From Rhodopseudomonas sp. BR0M22 (lineage in GTDB: Bacteria; Pseudomonadota; Alphaproteobacteria; Rhizobiales; Xanthobacteraceae), in contig NZ_QUMK01000008.1 of assembly GCF_010907035.1 (NCBI RefSeq), forward strand, positions 34,861-98,860: DNA of 64,000 bases. Reading direction: 5' to 3'. Below, piece by piece: positions 17,187 through 28,312 of this stretch. The notes under the pieces are model-generated. The model was not told the DNA's origin and made no database searches. It was given only the letters and a program-made list of their open reading frames with translations. The stretch's first letter is position 1, and every line of letters begins with the position of its first letter. Both the position numbers and the translations under genes were made by a program.

Positions 17187-18203
17187 TTATTCCTTCACGA
17201 ACGCCAGCAGGTCGGCGTTGAGCACGTCGGCATGGGTGGTGAGCATGCCGTGCGGATAGCCCGGATAGGTCTTCAGCTTGCCGTTCTTCAGCAGCTTGAC
17301 CGAAAGCTTGGCGGAGTCCTCGATCGGCACGATCTGATCGTCCTCGCCGTGCAGCACCAGTGTCGGGACGGTGATGGCCTTCAGATCGTCGGTCTGGTCG
17401 GTCTCGGAGAACGCCTTGATGCCGTCATAGTGGGCCTTGGCGCTACCCATCATGCCCTGGCGCCACCAGTTGTTGACGACGCCCGGCATCGTCTTCGCAT
17501 CGGGTCGGTTGAAGCCATAGAACGGGCCGGCCGGGACATCGAGGAAGAATTGCGCGCGGTTGCCGGCGAGCGCCTTGCGGAAGCCGTCGAACACTTCGAT
17601 CGGCAGGCCGCCGGGGTTCTTCTCGGTTTTCAGCATCAGCGGCGGCACGGCAGACACCAGCACGGCCTTGGCGACGCGACCCTGCGGCTCACCGAACTTG
17701 GCGACGTAACGCGCCACTTCACCGCCGCCGGTCGAGTGACCGATGTGCACGGCCTTCTTGAGGTCGAGATGCTCGGCGACTGCGGATGCGTCGGCCGCGT
17801 AGTGATCCATGTCGTGGCCGGTGTCGACTTGAGACGAGCGGCCATGACCGCGGCGATCATGAGCGACCACGCGATAACCGTTGGCCAGGAAGAACAGCAT
17901 CTGTGCGTCCCAATCGTCGGACGACAGCGGCCAGCCGTGATGAAAGACGATCGGCTGGGCCTGCTTCGGGCCCCAATCCTTGTAGAAGATGTCGACGCCG
18001 TCCTTGGTCTTGACGAATCCGCTGCTCATTCCGTGGTCTCCTTGTGAAGGTCGCTGAGGGTGGACCGGCTGTGCGCTGGCGGTGCCGGGAACAAGGGCGA
18101 TGCAGGCGGCACCCACGATCGCATCGCGTCGGGTGATATGGAGGGCGCGGGGAGTCGGCGCTCGTGACGATCGCGCCACATCTTCCTGATCAGGGCTGCT
18201 CAT
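17187..18203 (-). CDS. Alpha/beta hydrolase, non-heme chloroperoxidase-like, with optional Tat leader
   Basis: An alpha/beta-hydrolase with nucleophile motif GHSTGG, an oxyanion segment [12 protein letters not shown], an acid residue in [11 protein letters not shown] and a late histidine in YPGYPHGM. It resembles bacterial cofactor-free haloperoxidases and esterases. Two starts are plausible. The long form (338 residues, ATG at 18203) carries [18 protein letters not shown], a Tat-like twin-arginine leader. The short form (280 residues, ATG at 18029) is preceded by a strong AAGGAG at ideal spacing and starts exactly at the conserved domain. The sequence alone cannot decide between periplasmic and cytoplasmic location, or both. 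Confidence 0.85.
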   Translation of the reverse strand: MSSPDQEDVARSSRAPTPRALHITRRDAIVGAACIALVPGTASAQPVHPQRPSQGDHGMSSGFVKTKDGVDIFYKDWGPKQAQPIVFHHGWPLSSDDWDAQMLFFLANGYRVVAHDRRGHGRSSQVDTGHDMDHYAADASAVAEHLDLKKAVHIGHSTGGGEVARYVAKFGEPQGRVAKAVLVSAVPPLMLKTEKNPGGLPIEVFDGFRKALAGNRAQFFLDVPAGPFYGFNRPDAKTMPGVVNNWWRQGMMGSAKAHYDGIKAFSETDQTDDLKAITVPTLVLHGEDDQIVPIEDSAKLSVKLLKNGKLKTYPGYPHGMLTTHADVLNADLLAFVKE

Positions 18204-18242
18204 TGTTGGTTTCCATATCGAGGTGCTTGGCAGAACACGCTC

Positions 18243-18944
18243 TCACGCCGCTGCGACAGTGAGTACGGCGTCGAGGATCACGTCCGCGACAGCCTGAGGC
18301 TGCGACAGAATGGACAGGTGACTAGCCTTCAGCTCGGTGGTCTTGGCATTCAGGCGAACGGCGAGTTCGCGTTCGAGCTCGATGCTGACGATGCGGTCGT
18401 CGGTCGAGACGATGTACCAGTTCGGCCGGGTTTCCCATGCCGCCTTGGTGATCTTGTCGGCGAAGGTGGTGGTCGGCAGCGGCGGCTGCAGCACCGCCAG
18501 CACGCGCGCGTCGTCTTGCGACAGATCCTGCGCGACATCGTTGATCCAGCCTGCTTCGCTGAGCTTGAGATGGCCATGGCCGTCGTCGACGATCTGGCTC
18601 AGGCCCGGCGGAGGCGGGTGCGAGCCGACCAGATCGCCGACCGACTCGCCGACCTTCGGCGGCAGCGCGGCAACGAAGACGAGGGCTTTGACCTTCGGGT
18701 CGTTGCCGGCCTGGGTAATCACAGCGCCGCCCCAGCTGTGGCCCACCAGGACGACGTCGCCTTGGATGCTATCCAGCACGATCCTTGTGGCTTCGACGTC
18801 GGCGGCGAGGGACGTGGTCGGGTTCTGCACTGCGACCACCGGAATGCCCCGGCTGAGGAGATGCGGGATCACGAGCCGCCAGCTCGATCCATCGGCCCAG
18901 GCGCCATGCACCAGAACCACCGTGGGAGAGGATGAACCGGGCAT
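18243..18944 (-). CDS. Alpha/beta hydrolase, EstC/salicylate-esterase-like
   Basis: A 233-residue cytoplasmic alpha/beta-hydrolase. It begins TVVLVHGAWADGSSWRLVIPHL, has the nucleophile elbow VLVGHSWGG, and the late histidine in LKASHLSILSQP. This arrangement matches small esterases of the EstC type related to plant methylesterases. Physiological substrate is unknown. It precedes the chloroperoxidase-like hydrolase by 39 bp on the same strand, so the two hydrolases may be co-transcribed. Confidence 0.88.
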   Translation of the reverse strand: MPGSSSPTVVLVHGAWADGSSWRLVIPHLLSRGIPVVAVQNPTTSLAADVEATRIVLDSIQGDVVLVGHSWGGAVITQAGNDPKVKALVFVAALPPKVGESVGDLVGSHPPPPGLSQIVDDGHGHLKLSEAGWINDVAQDLSQDDARVLAVLQPPLPTTTFADKITKAAWETRPNWYIVSTDDRIVSIELERELAVRLNAKTTELKASHLSILSQPQAVADVILDAVLTVAAA

Positions 18945-19110
18945 CGCGTGACTCCTGATTAAGACTGCATCTCAGCCAGCCTGATCTACGGCCTCTGTGC
19001 CTCCGGCTCTTGTCGGTTCGCACGAGAACTTGGATGTTCGGATGATGGACCCGCGTCGTCGTCGGGCAGGCTCGGATACTCGCCTGGACTGAACCGCGCG
19101 GTAACCGGAT

Positions 19111-22100
19111 TTAAGCCGGTCGCGGGAGCGTGAACTGAAAACGCGCGCCGTGCGGTTTCAGCGAGGTGGCGAGCAGCCGGCCGCCATGGGCTTCGACGAT
19201 CGATTTGCTGATCGACAGGCCCATCCCCATGCCTTGCGGCTTGGTGGTGACCAGCGCCTCGAACAGCTGATCGATCCGATCATCATCGAAGCCGAGGCCG
19301 TTATCGGTGACGCTGACAGTTACGTTGGCCGGATCGCTGGTGTCGCTGGCGACCGTGAGGATCCGGCGGCCTTCGATCGTCGCCATCGACTCGATCGCAT
19401 TCATCGTCAGGTTGAGCAGCACCTGTTGGAGCTGAACCTTATTGCCGAGAACAACAGCATCGCCGCTGTCCAGCCGGATTTCGAGATGGATATTGTGGTG
19501 GCGCAGCTCGCTCTGAATGATCGAGAGGATTTCCCGTGCCACGTCGTTGATGTCGACCGGCACCATTTGCGGCGTCGACTTCACCGCCAGCCCGCGAATG
19601 GTCTGAACCACGTCCGCGGCACGGCGGCCGTTTTCGATCACCCGGCTTGCGGCATTCTTGGCCTCGGCGAGCGACGGCTGTTCGTTGTTGAGCCAGCGCA
19701 GGCAGACGTCGGCATTGGTGATGATGGCGGTGAGCGGCTGATTGATTTCATGGGCGATCGAAATCACCAATTCGCCGATTGCGGTCAGCCGCGACATTCG
19801 CATCAATTCGGACTGTGATTTCTGCAGGGCGTCGACCAGCGCGTCCTTCTCTTCGAGGAAAGCGTTCTTCAATGACATCGCCGCCTGCGACGACAGCAGC
19901 TTGAGCACCGACAGCTTGCCCGGCGTGAACACGCCGGCGGTGAGGTTGTTCTCCAGGAAAATAATGCCGATCAGCTTGCTGCGCTTCATCAGCGGGAGGC
20001 ACAAGATCGACCTCGCCTTCAGCCGCGCCACGTAAGGGTCGTCGGCAAATCGGCTGCCAAGAGCGTCGTCGATCGTGATTGCTTCGCCGGTGCGGGCGAC
20101 GAGGTTGACGATCGACCGGGGCACTTCGTCGGTCGACGCGATGTCGTCGCGTAGGGCGACCTCGATCCCGGCTGCGGCGGTCCTGGCTTCGGCGCGGATC
20201 GACAGATCGTCGTCCTGCGGCAGGATCAGCAGACCACGTTGCGCGCCGGCGTGCTCGAGCACCAACGTCATCAGGGTTTCCATCAGCCGAGGCACGCCGG
20301 ATTCGTTGGAGACGGCCTCGGAGGTGCGCAGCACCGCGGCGAGATCGAAACTCTCGGCAATGCTGGAGGGAACCTGAGCCGATGCCGAAAGCGCGGCGGC
20401 GACGTCGGGATACACGCGATCGATCTGCGCGGCCTTGGCGAAGGCGCCCCATTGCTGATAGCCGTCGCGCGCCTTGGCGAGATGGGCGTGGTAGGCGGTG
20501 TCGAGTCCCTGCTGGCGGCAGAAGCAGGCCGCGAGTTCATGGGCGATGGCTTCGACCTGTGAGACCCGGCCGCGGTGCGACGACGAGATCGCCTGCTGAT
20601 ACAGCCGCAGCGCCTCGAACGGGCGGTGCTGCAGCCGCGCGATCTCGGCCTCCAGCAGTGCACGCGCTCCTTTGTAGTTTTCGGGATTGTGGACTTCCCA
20701 GGTGGCCATCTGTCGATGCGCGTCGGCCAGGAGTTCGGCCAGCTCGACATGCGGCGCCGGAGGCGTGGCCGAATCCATATTGGCGGCGCTGATCACGCCG
20801 ACATAGAAATAGTAGATCGAATATTCGTGATGACCGACGGTGCTCCACAGCAGCGGCTGAGCCTTGCGCAGCGCTGCGAATGCCGCGACGTAATCACCGG
20901 CGAAGTACAGCGCCTGCATCTTGCGGATCCAGAACCAGCACAATGCGATGTCGAGGCTGCGGTTCGCTGCAAGCTCACTGGCGAATTGGTCTTCATCGAA
21001 GCCCTCGCTGCTGAGTGAGCCGAGCGCATCGGTATCGCCGCGCAGCGACCGCAGAAATTGGAGCTGCGTGGTGATGATGTAGACGATCAAGCCGAATTTT
21101 GCGCGCTTCATCAGCGCAAGCCGGGCGGCGGCCTCGACCTCGACTTCGTCCAGCGGGTCGCCGGCCGACAGTCGATTGGTGATCAACGTGCAGGACGAGA
21201 ACCCCGCATAAGTCAGATCGCCGGTCTCGTTGGCTTCCTCGAACGCACGGCGCAGATAGGGTTGCGCTTCGTTGAGCGCGCGGGCCCAGGGCAGCACATG
21301 AGCGCCGTAAGTCAGATGGACGCGCGCTTTGTATTGGCTGAGGCCGCGGGATTCGACCAAGCGGAGCCCGAGGTCGCCAAATTTGAGCGCGGTGGCGTAG
21401 TCGCCGAAGCAGGGGCCGACGACCATGCCGAGATACGCGTAGGCGAGAGCCGAGGCGTCGGTGTTGCCGTGCTGGATGCTCAGATTGGCCATCCGGGACA
21501 GCAGCAGGCACACCAAGTTGAGATCGGTGAAGAACGCGGGCGCCAGCGCTGCCGTCATGACCGAGAGCGCCGCCGATCGCGAGCGGTCCGTCGAGGTCGG
21601 AAGATCGAGCAGGGACTCGATGCTGCGGCTGCCGATGCGCTGGGTCAGCAGTCGATATTCGGCGCTGGCCTCCTGGCGATCCGGATGCCGCGACCAGACG
21701 ATGCCGACATTGTGCAGATATCCGAGACAAGCCTCGATCGCCAAATCGCTGCGATCCATCGCGGTGTAGAGCGTGATCTGCAGGGCAACCACGGCGGCAA
21801 TTGCGACGTCGCCACGCGCTTTGGTGACGAGGTGGCGCAGCCGCTCGTCAGCTTCTATCAGGGCGCCGGTCAAAAACTCGCATTCGGCGAGCAGATATTC
21901 GACGTCGTAGGCCAGATCGGGCTGCCCGGTCCATCGCTCCTCGCCGAGCAGGGAAAGCGCGGCCGCGAGATAGACCCGCGCCGAACTGTAGGCGATCGCC
22001 TTTTTGGCCGCGCGGCCCGCTTCGAGATTGTAGCTTGCCGCCAGAACCATCTCCGAGCGCGACGACAGCAGCGGGGCGCCGAGATTGTAGTGGTTGGCGA

Positions 22101-24249
22101 TGCTGAAGAGGGCGTCCGACGAGGTTGGAACGGTGTTGGCGAAGTGCCGTGCGATGGCGAGATGCTCGGCCGGCAGATCCGAAGCATTGATCAGCCGGTA
22201 AGCGGCCTCGCGCACGCGGTCATGCACGAAGCGGTAATCGTCCTCGGTGCGGAGCAGCAGTTCGTTGGCGACGAGGTCCTTCAGCGCCTCGTGGACATCC
22301 TCCACGGTGATGTCGCGGAGCTGCGCCAGCAGGCACGCTTCGGCGCTCATGCCGAGGGCGGAGAACGTCTGCAGCACCTCCCGGGTTCGAGCTGGGAGCC
22401 GGTGGAGCTTGCGGCTCATCAGATCGACGACGTTGTCGGTGAAGCCCTTCTCGTCGATCAGATCGACGTTCCAGATCCACTCGTGGTGCATCAGATGGAA
22501 GCTGACGAGCTGCTCGTCGAGCAGGGACGAAAAGAACTGGATCGCGAAAAACGGATTGCCGCCGGTCTTGCGATGGATCAGCGCCGCCAGCGGAGCGACG
22601 TGGTCCGGCTCGGCGCGCAGAACGTCGGCGACCAGCGCACAGACGTCGTCTGCGCCGAGCGAAGCGAGGCGGATCTCCTCGATATGCGAAACGCTGTGCC
22701 TGATCTCGGCCAGCGCGCAGGAGAGCGGATGGCCATCGTCCACCTCATTGTCGCGGTAGGCGCCGACGACCAGAAGATGACGGGTGTCGATGTCCTGCGC
22801 CAGCCGCACCAGAAATTCGGAGGTCGCCTTGTCGAGCCATTGCAGGTCGTCGAGAAACAGCACCAGCGGATGCTCGGCGCGCGCGATGGCGGCGAGGAAG
22901 CGGGCCAGCACGGCCTCGAACAGGCTCTTGCTCTCCTGCGGCGGCAAGTCCGGCAGCGTCGGCTGATCGCCGATCACCAGAGCGAGATCGGGGACGAGAT
23001 TGACCATCAGCTCGCCGTGCTCGCCGACGGCCTCCTGCAGCGCCGTGCGCCATTGGTCCAACTCTCCGCAGTCGAGGCCGAGGATCTGTCGTACCAGGGA
23101 TCGAAATGCTTGGGCCAGCGTGGCGAACGGGATATCGCGCTTGTACTGATCGAATTTGCCGGCGATGAACCAGCCATTGGTCGGCGCGAGACTCTTGCGC
23201 AGCTCATTGACCACCGATGATTTGCCGGCGCCGGAATAACCAGAGATCAGGACCCATTCGGTGGTGCCGGTCGAGGCTGCGCGGTGATAGGCGGACAGGA
23301 TCGCGTTGATCTCGGTCTCGCGGCCGTACAGCTTCTCGGGCATCCGGACGATGCCTGCGGCGTCGTGCTCGGTCAGACGGACGCCGGCGGTTGTGCCGCA
23401 GGTCTCCCAGGCGGCGAGGCAAGCACGCAGATCGCGCTCGACGCCGATCGCAGTCTGGTAACGGTTGTCGGCGGATTTCTCGAGCAGCCGCAATGCGATC
23501 CGTTCGATCGCCATCGTGGCCGCAGAAGCGTTCGGCAACGGGTTTGGTTTGCGGGCGATGTGATAGTGAATCCATTGGCCCGGGCTCGAGGCGAAGAACG
23601 GCAGACTGCCCGAGGCCAGCATCTGGTAGAGCAGGATGCCGAACACATAGAGATCGCTCCGCGAATCGATCGAGCGATTGAGGCGCCCGGTCTGCTCCGG
23701 CGACATGTAGGTCGCAGATCTGATCTCAGCCCCGACGATGTCGGGCCGCTCACGGTGGAGCCGCGAGGCGCAGGCGAGGCAGGTCAACCAAACCTGGTCG
23801 GACGGATCGACCCAGACCGCATCCGGGCTCAGATTGCGGTGGATCAGGCCCTTGCCGTGGATGTGTCCGAGCGCCTGGGCGATGCCGATGGCCCAACGTA
23901 ACAGCCGCGCCACCGGCAGCGGCTGCCCGAGCTTCTCGGTCAGCGGCTGGGCGTCGTGATCGTCGATGATCAGCGCGGTGCGGCCGTCGATCGTCACCAG
24001 GTCGCGCGGGCGGAGGACGTAGTCAGGATCGAGATCGCGGGTGAGGGCGAATTCGCGGGCGAGCTGCTGCGCCGCCGGCGGATCGTCGAGATCGGCCATC
24101 ACCACGAGGCTGGGCGGAGCCATGCTGTCGGCTCGGCGCCGAAAGACACTGAAGCCGCCTTCGCGCCGCACCAACTCCATCGGGGCGTCGATCTGTTTCA
24201 CGGCACCGATCCAGTTGTTTTGCTCGGCCCGCCAATCAGGTTCGGCCAT
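19111..24249 (-). CDS. Giant hybrid sensor: Ser/Thr pseudokinase, AAA ATPase, GAF, histidine kinase
   Basis: A 1712-residue cytoplasmic signalling protein. Domains in order: protein-kinase fold (about 10-290); STAND-type AAA ATPase with Walker A GYSGAGKS (337-344) and Walker B LVLFLDDLQWLD; a long helical TPR-like region; GAF (about 1300-1470); and histidine kinase with H-box SIAHEINQPL (His1500), N-box NLTMNAIES, VTDNGLGF and GMGMGLSI. The kinase fold has HRN (137-139) where HRD is expected, LTCLAC where DFG is expected, and no VAIK lysine, so it is probably catalytically dead. It overlaps the upstream receiver gene by 14 bp; the two upstream response regulators are likely partners. Confidence 0.93.
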   Translation of the reverse strand: MAEPDWRAEQNNWIGAVKQIDAPMELVRREGGFSVFRRRADSMAPPSLVVMADLDDPPAAQQLAREFALTRDLDPDYVLRPRDLVTIDGRTALIIDDHDAQPLTEKLGQPLPVARLLRWAIGIAQALGHIHGKGLIHRNLSPDAVWVDPSDQVWLTCLACASRLHRERPDIVGAEIRSATYMSPEQTGRLNRSIDSRSDLYVFGILLYQMLASGSLPFFASSPGQWIHYHIARKPNPLPNASAATMAIERIALRLLEKSADNRYQTAIGVERDLRACLAAWETCGTTAGVRLTEHDAAGIVRMPEKLYGRETEINAILSAYHRAASTGTTEWVLISGYSGAGKSSVVNELRKSLAPTNGWFIAGKFDQYKRDIPFATLAQAFRSLVRQILGLDCGELDQWRTALQEAVGEHGELMVNLVPDLALVIGDQPTLPDLPPQESKSLFEAVLARFLAAIARAEHPLVLFLDDLQWLDKATSEFLVRLAQDIDTRHLLVVGAYRDNEVDDGHPLSCALAEIRHSVSHIEEIRLASLGADDVCALVADVLRAEPDHVAPLAALIHRKTGGNPFFAIQFFSSLLDEQLVSFHLMHHEWIWNVDLIDEKGFTDNVVDLMSRKLHRLPARTREVLQTFSALGMSAEACLLAQLRDITVEDVHEALKDLVANELLLRTEDDYRFVHDRVREAAYRLINASDLPAEHLAIARHFANTVPTSSDALFSIANHYNLGAPLLSSRSEMVLAASYNLEAGRAAKKAIAYSSARVYLAAALSLLGEERWTGQPDLAYDVEYLLAECEFLTGALIEADERLRHLVTKARGDVAIAAVVALQITLYTAMDRSDLAIEACLGYLHNVGIVWSRHPDRQEASAEYRLLTQRIGSRSIESLLDLPTSTDRSRSAALSVMTAALAPAFFTDLNLVCLLLSRMANLSIQHGNTDASALAYAYLGMVVGPCFGDYATALKFGDLGLRLVESRGLSQYKARVHLTYGAHVLPWARALNEAQPYLRRAFEEANETGDLTYAGFSSCTLITNRLSAGDPLDEVEVEAAARLALMKRAKFGLIVYIITTQLQFLRSLRGDTDALGSLSSEGFDEDQFASELAANRSLDIALCWFWIRKMQALYFAGDYVAAFAALRKAQPLLWSTVGHHEYSIYYFYVGVISAANMDSATPPAPHVELAELLADAHRQMATWEVHNPENYKGARALLEAEIARLQHRPFEALRLYQQAISSSHRGRVSQVEAIAHELAACFCRQQGLDTAYHAHLAKARDGYQQWGAFAKAAQIDRVYPDVAAALSASAQVPSSIAESFDLAAVLRTSEAVSNESGVPRLMETLMTLVLEHAGAQRGLLILPQDDDLSIRAEARTAAAGIEVALRDDIASTDEVPRSIVNLVARTGEAITIDDALGSRFADDPYVARLKARSILCLPLMKRSKLIGIIFLENNLTAGVFTPGKLSVLKLLSSQAAMSLKNAFLEEKDALVDALQKSQSELMRMSRLTAIGELVISIAHEINQPLTAIITNADVCLRWLNNEQPSLAEAKNAASRVIENGRRAADVVQTIRGLAVKSTPQMVPVDINDVAREILSIIQSELRHHNIHLEIRLDSGDAVVLGNKVQLQQVLLNLTMNAIESMATIEGRRILTVASDTSDPANVTVSVTDNGLGFDDDRIDQLFEALVTTKPQGMGMGLSISKSIVEAHGGRLLATSLKPHGARFQFTLPRPA

Positions 24250-24631
24250 CAGGGCCGGATGCCAGCGCGCGCTGAATGCAGTGTACCAGAGTTTCGGCGT
24301 CGAAAGGCTTGCTTAGAAATCCGATCGCACCGAGCGATCGGGCTCGGGCCTCGATCCGCTCGTCCGGGAACGCCGTGATGTAGATCACCGGCGGCGCGCC
24401 GCCTTCGGTTGCCAAGCGAGCGTGCAGGTCGAGGCCGCTGACTTCGGCCATCTGTACGTCGGTGATCAGGCAGGACGTCTCGGACCGAACCTCGGAGGTG
24501 AGGAAATGCTGCGCCGAGGCAAAGCCACACGCGGTGTGTCCGAGCGAGCGGATCAGTCCCTCAATGGCAATGCGGACGCTTTCGTCGTCGTCTATCACCG
24601 TAACGATCTTGCCGATGGTCATTTCTGCCAT
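24236..24631 (-). CDS. Single-domain response regulator
   Basis: A 131-residue receiver with acidic pocket DDD (14-16), phosphoacceptor Asp58 in CLITDVQM, Thr in IYITAF and Lys in FLSKPF. No output domain is present, so it may act by protein contact or as a phosphate sink. The ATG at 24631 is chosen; a TTG two codons upstream and an ATG three codons downstream are alternatives. It lies between a FixJ-type regulator and the giant kinase, overlapping the latter, and is its most likely phosphorylation partner. Confidence 0.9.
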   Translation of the reverse strand: MAEMTIGKIVTVIDDDESVRIAIEGLIRSLGHTACGFASAQHFLTSEVRSETSCLITDVQMAEVSGLDLHARLATEGGAPPVIYITAFPDERIEARARSLGAIGFLSKPFDAETLVHCIQRALASGPDGRT

Positions 24632-24711
24632 CCTCAAGAGTGATGCAGCACGAGCCGACGTCGAGGAAATTCTGCGGCACCCGTTTCTGCATGATAAGTC
24701 ATACGATGGTT

Positions 24712-25344
24712 TTACGTCGCTTCACCGGCGCGCAGCGCGAGAACTTCGGCCATTCGCACCAGATCGGCGAGCGATCGGGCGCCCATCTTCTTCATGACGC
24801 GGCCGCGATGAATCTTCACGGTGATTTCGCTCAGTCCGAGATCGGCGGCGACGTTCTTGTTCATCGATCCGGCGGCGACCATCTCGAAAATCTGCTTCTC
24901 GCGCGGCGTGAGCGCATCGAAGCGCTGCACGATCTCGCTGCGCTTGCGCTCGGCCTCGCGGCGGCGGCGGTCGAGCGCGACGGCCGCCGACACCGCGTCC
25001 AGCATTTCCTGGTCGCGGAACGGCTTGGTCAGGAAGTCGACGGCGCCGGCCTTCATGCCGCGCACCGTCATCGGCACATCGCCATAGCCGGTCATGAAGA
25101 TGATCGGGATCCGAACCTCGAGCCGGGACAGCATGTCCTGCAGGTCCAGTCCGCTGGTGCCGGGCAGGCGGACGTCGAGGATCAGGCAGTTGGCGTCGGG
25201 CGGAACGCCCGCCGTCAGCAGATCTTGCGCCGAGCCGAACAGCGCCACCTCATCCCCTACGGACCTGAACAGTCCCTCCAGTGCTTCTCTGATGCCGGCG
25301 TCGTCATCGACGACGACGATCAGGGGACAGGGGAGGGAAGCCAT
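24712..25344 (-). CDS. FixJ/NarL-type response regulator
   Basis: A 210-residue two-domain regulator. The receiver carries DDD (13-15), phosphoacceptor Asp57 (NCLILDVRLPG), Thr in IFMTGYGDVPM and Lys in FLTKPFRDQEM. The linker is followed by a LuxR-type helix-turn-helix, LTPREKQIFEMVAAGSMNKN and GLSEITVKIHRGRVMKKMGA. It resembles FixJ and TodT/StyR-like regulators. The ATG at 25344 gives the canonical N-terminus. It is the first gene of the minus-strand unit that includes the single-domain receiver and the giant kinase. Confidence 0.93.
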   Translation of the reverse strand: MASLPCPLIVVVDDDAGIREALEGLFRSVGDEVALFGSAQDLLTAGVPPDANCLILDVRLPGTSGLDLQDMLSRLEVRIPIIFMTGYGDVPMTVRGMKAGAVDFLTKPFRDQEMLDAVSAAVALDRRRREAERKRSEIVQRFDALTPREKQIFEMVAAGSMNKNVAADLGLSEITVKIHRGRVMKKMGARSLADLVRMAEVLALRAGEAT

Positions 25345-25606
25345 CAAGGGGTCTGCGTCCTCTGATTCCGTACAGCTGAAACCTAATCGAGCTTTGGGAG
25401 GCAATCCAGTTTTCAGCGCCGAAGCCAGCGTCGATCGACGCCGAAGCCAACCGGCTATTCGGTTTCTTGTCAAAAGCGCAAGGCAAACCTTGGTTTGCTG
25501 GCGGTGAAACCAATGCACCACCGCAACGCACGTTGGTCCGACTTCAACGCATTGCCGAGTGGTCGTTCAATCCCTGTCAACGAAGCTGACAACCCCAGGC
25601 CGAGCC

Positions 25607-26182
25607 ATGACCTCCCCAGCCAGCCCGACAGAGGCCTTTGCCTGTCTGGCGGAGATGCTCCAAGAGGCTTCCGACGCCGTCGAGGATGATCCGTTTGCTG
25701 CCCGTGCGTGCCTGGCGCGCGCCACGTTGCTGCTGCGGGAAGTCCAGGCGCGCCATGCCCCAGAAGCGGCCGCCGAGCGAGCCGATCAAGCGCCTGGGCT
25801 CGGACTTGCCCGCTGGCAGCTCAACCGGGTCCTGTTGCATGTCGACCAGCACCTCGGCGAGAGCCTGCTGATCCGCGATCTGGCGCAGCTGATCGGTCTC
25901 AGCCCGGGGCACTTTGCCCGGGCTTTCCGTCGGAGCACCGGTGCAGCACCGCGAGCCTTCGTGCTGGAGCGTCGCGTCGCCCGTGCCAAGCAGTTGATGC
26001 GCACCACCGACTTGCCGCTGTCCGAGATCGCGCTCGCCTGCGGATTGAGCGATCAGGCGCATCTGTCGCGGATCTTCCGCCGCTATACCGGCAACACGCC
26101 CAACGCCTGGCGGCGCGAATGGCACGATCGTCCCAGCCCGGCCGTCGGGCGCGGCGAGGCGGCTCGGGTTGCTTCAATGTAG
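25607..26182 (+). CDS. AraC-family transcriptional regulator
   Basis: A 191-residue protein with a short helical N-terminal region (about 1-65) that lacks a recognisable ligand-binding cupin. The C-terminal AraC double helix-turn-helix follows: LGESLLIRDLAQLIGLSPGH and LPLSEIALACGLSDQAHLSR, ending FRRYTGNTPNAWRR. An in-frame GTG at 25559 could add 16 residues. It is divergent from the FixJ-type regulator, separated by about 260 bp, and convergent with the sigma-54 activator. The target is unknown. Confidence 0.9.
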   Translation: MTSPASPTEAFACLAEMLQEASDAVEDDPFAARACLARATLLLREVQARHAPEAAAERADQAPGLGLARWQLNRVLLHVDQHLGESLLIRDLAQLIGLSPGHFARAFRRSTGAAPRAFVLERRVARAKQLMRTTDLPLSEIALACGLSDQAHLSRIFRRYTGNTPNAWRREWHDRPSPAVGRGEAARVASM

Positions 26183-26224
26183 GCCGCGATGATCTGCGCG
26201 GCGGAGCTTCAAGGCCATTGCCGC

Positions 26225-28150
<1,926 letters not shown>

Positions 28151-28157
28151 TGGGCGC

Positions 28158-28209
28158 TCCGAGATTTCGTAACTCGACTACGAAATTCCGTATATTACGA
28201 GATTTCGTA
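28158..28209. promoter_or_regulatory. Three tandem 14-bp palindromes, probable activator-binding sites
   Basis: Copies are TCCGAGATTTCGTA (28158-28171), TACGAAATTCCGTA (28179-28192) and TACGAGATTTCGTA (28196-28209), all variants of TACGRRATTYCGTA. Their starts are 21 and 17 bp apart. They lie 56-108 bp upstream of the -24/-12 promoter and start 8 bp from the activator's ATG. This placement suits an upstream activating sequence and possible autoregulation. Confidence 0.72.
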
Positions 28210-28264
28210 TCCGGCAATCATTGGAATGCGCCCATATCGTCGCATCCGGCGATGATCCTGCGGT

Positions 28265-28279
28265 TGGCACGCTCCTTGC
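28265..28279 (+). promoter_or_regulatory. Sigma-54 (-24/-12) promoter of the cyanate operon
   Basis: TGGCACGCTCCTTGC fits TGGCAC-N5-TTGC exactly, with GG at 28266-28267 and GC at 28278-28279. It is 34 bp upstream of the binding-protein start codon and in the right orientation. Confidence 0.85.
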
Positions 28280-28312
28280 GAACTTGGTCCCGACGTCAGC
28301 GCAGGAGGTCCC

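Noticed and set aside
21058..23220. 720-codon open frame on the plus strand opposite the giant kinase
   Set aside because: It lies entirely antisense to a well-supported kinase with clear domains. Long antisense frames are expected in high-G+C DNA, and its product has no recognisable motif.
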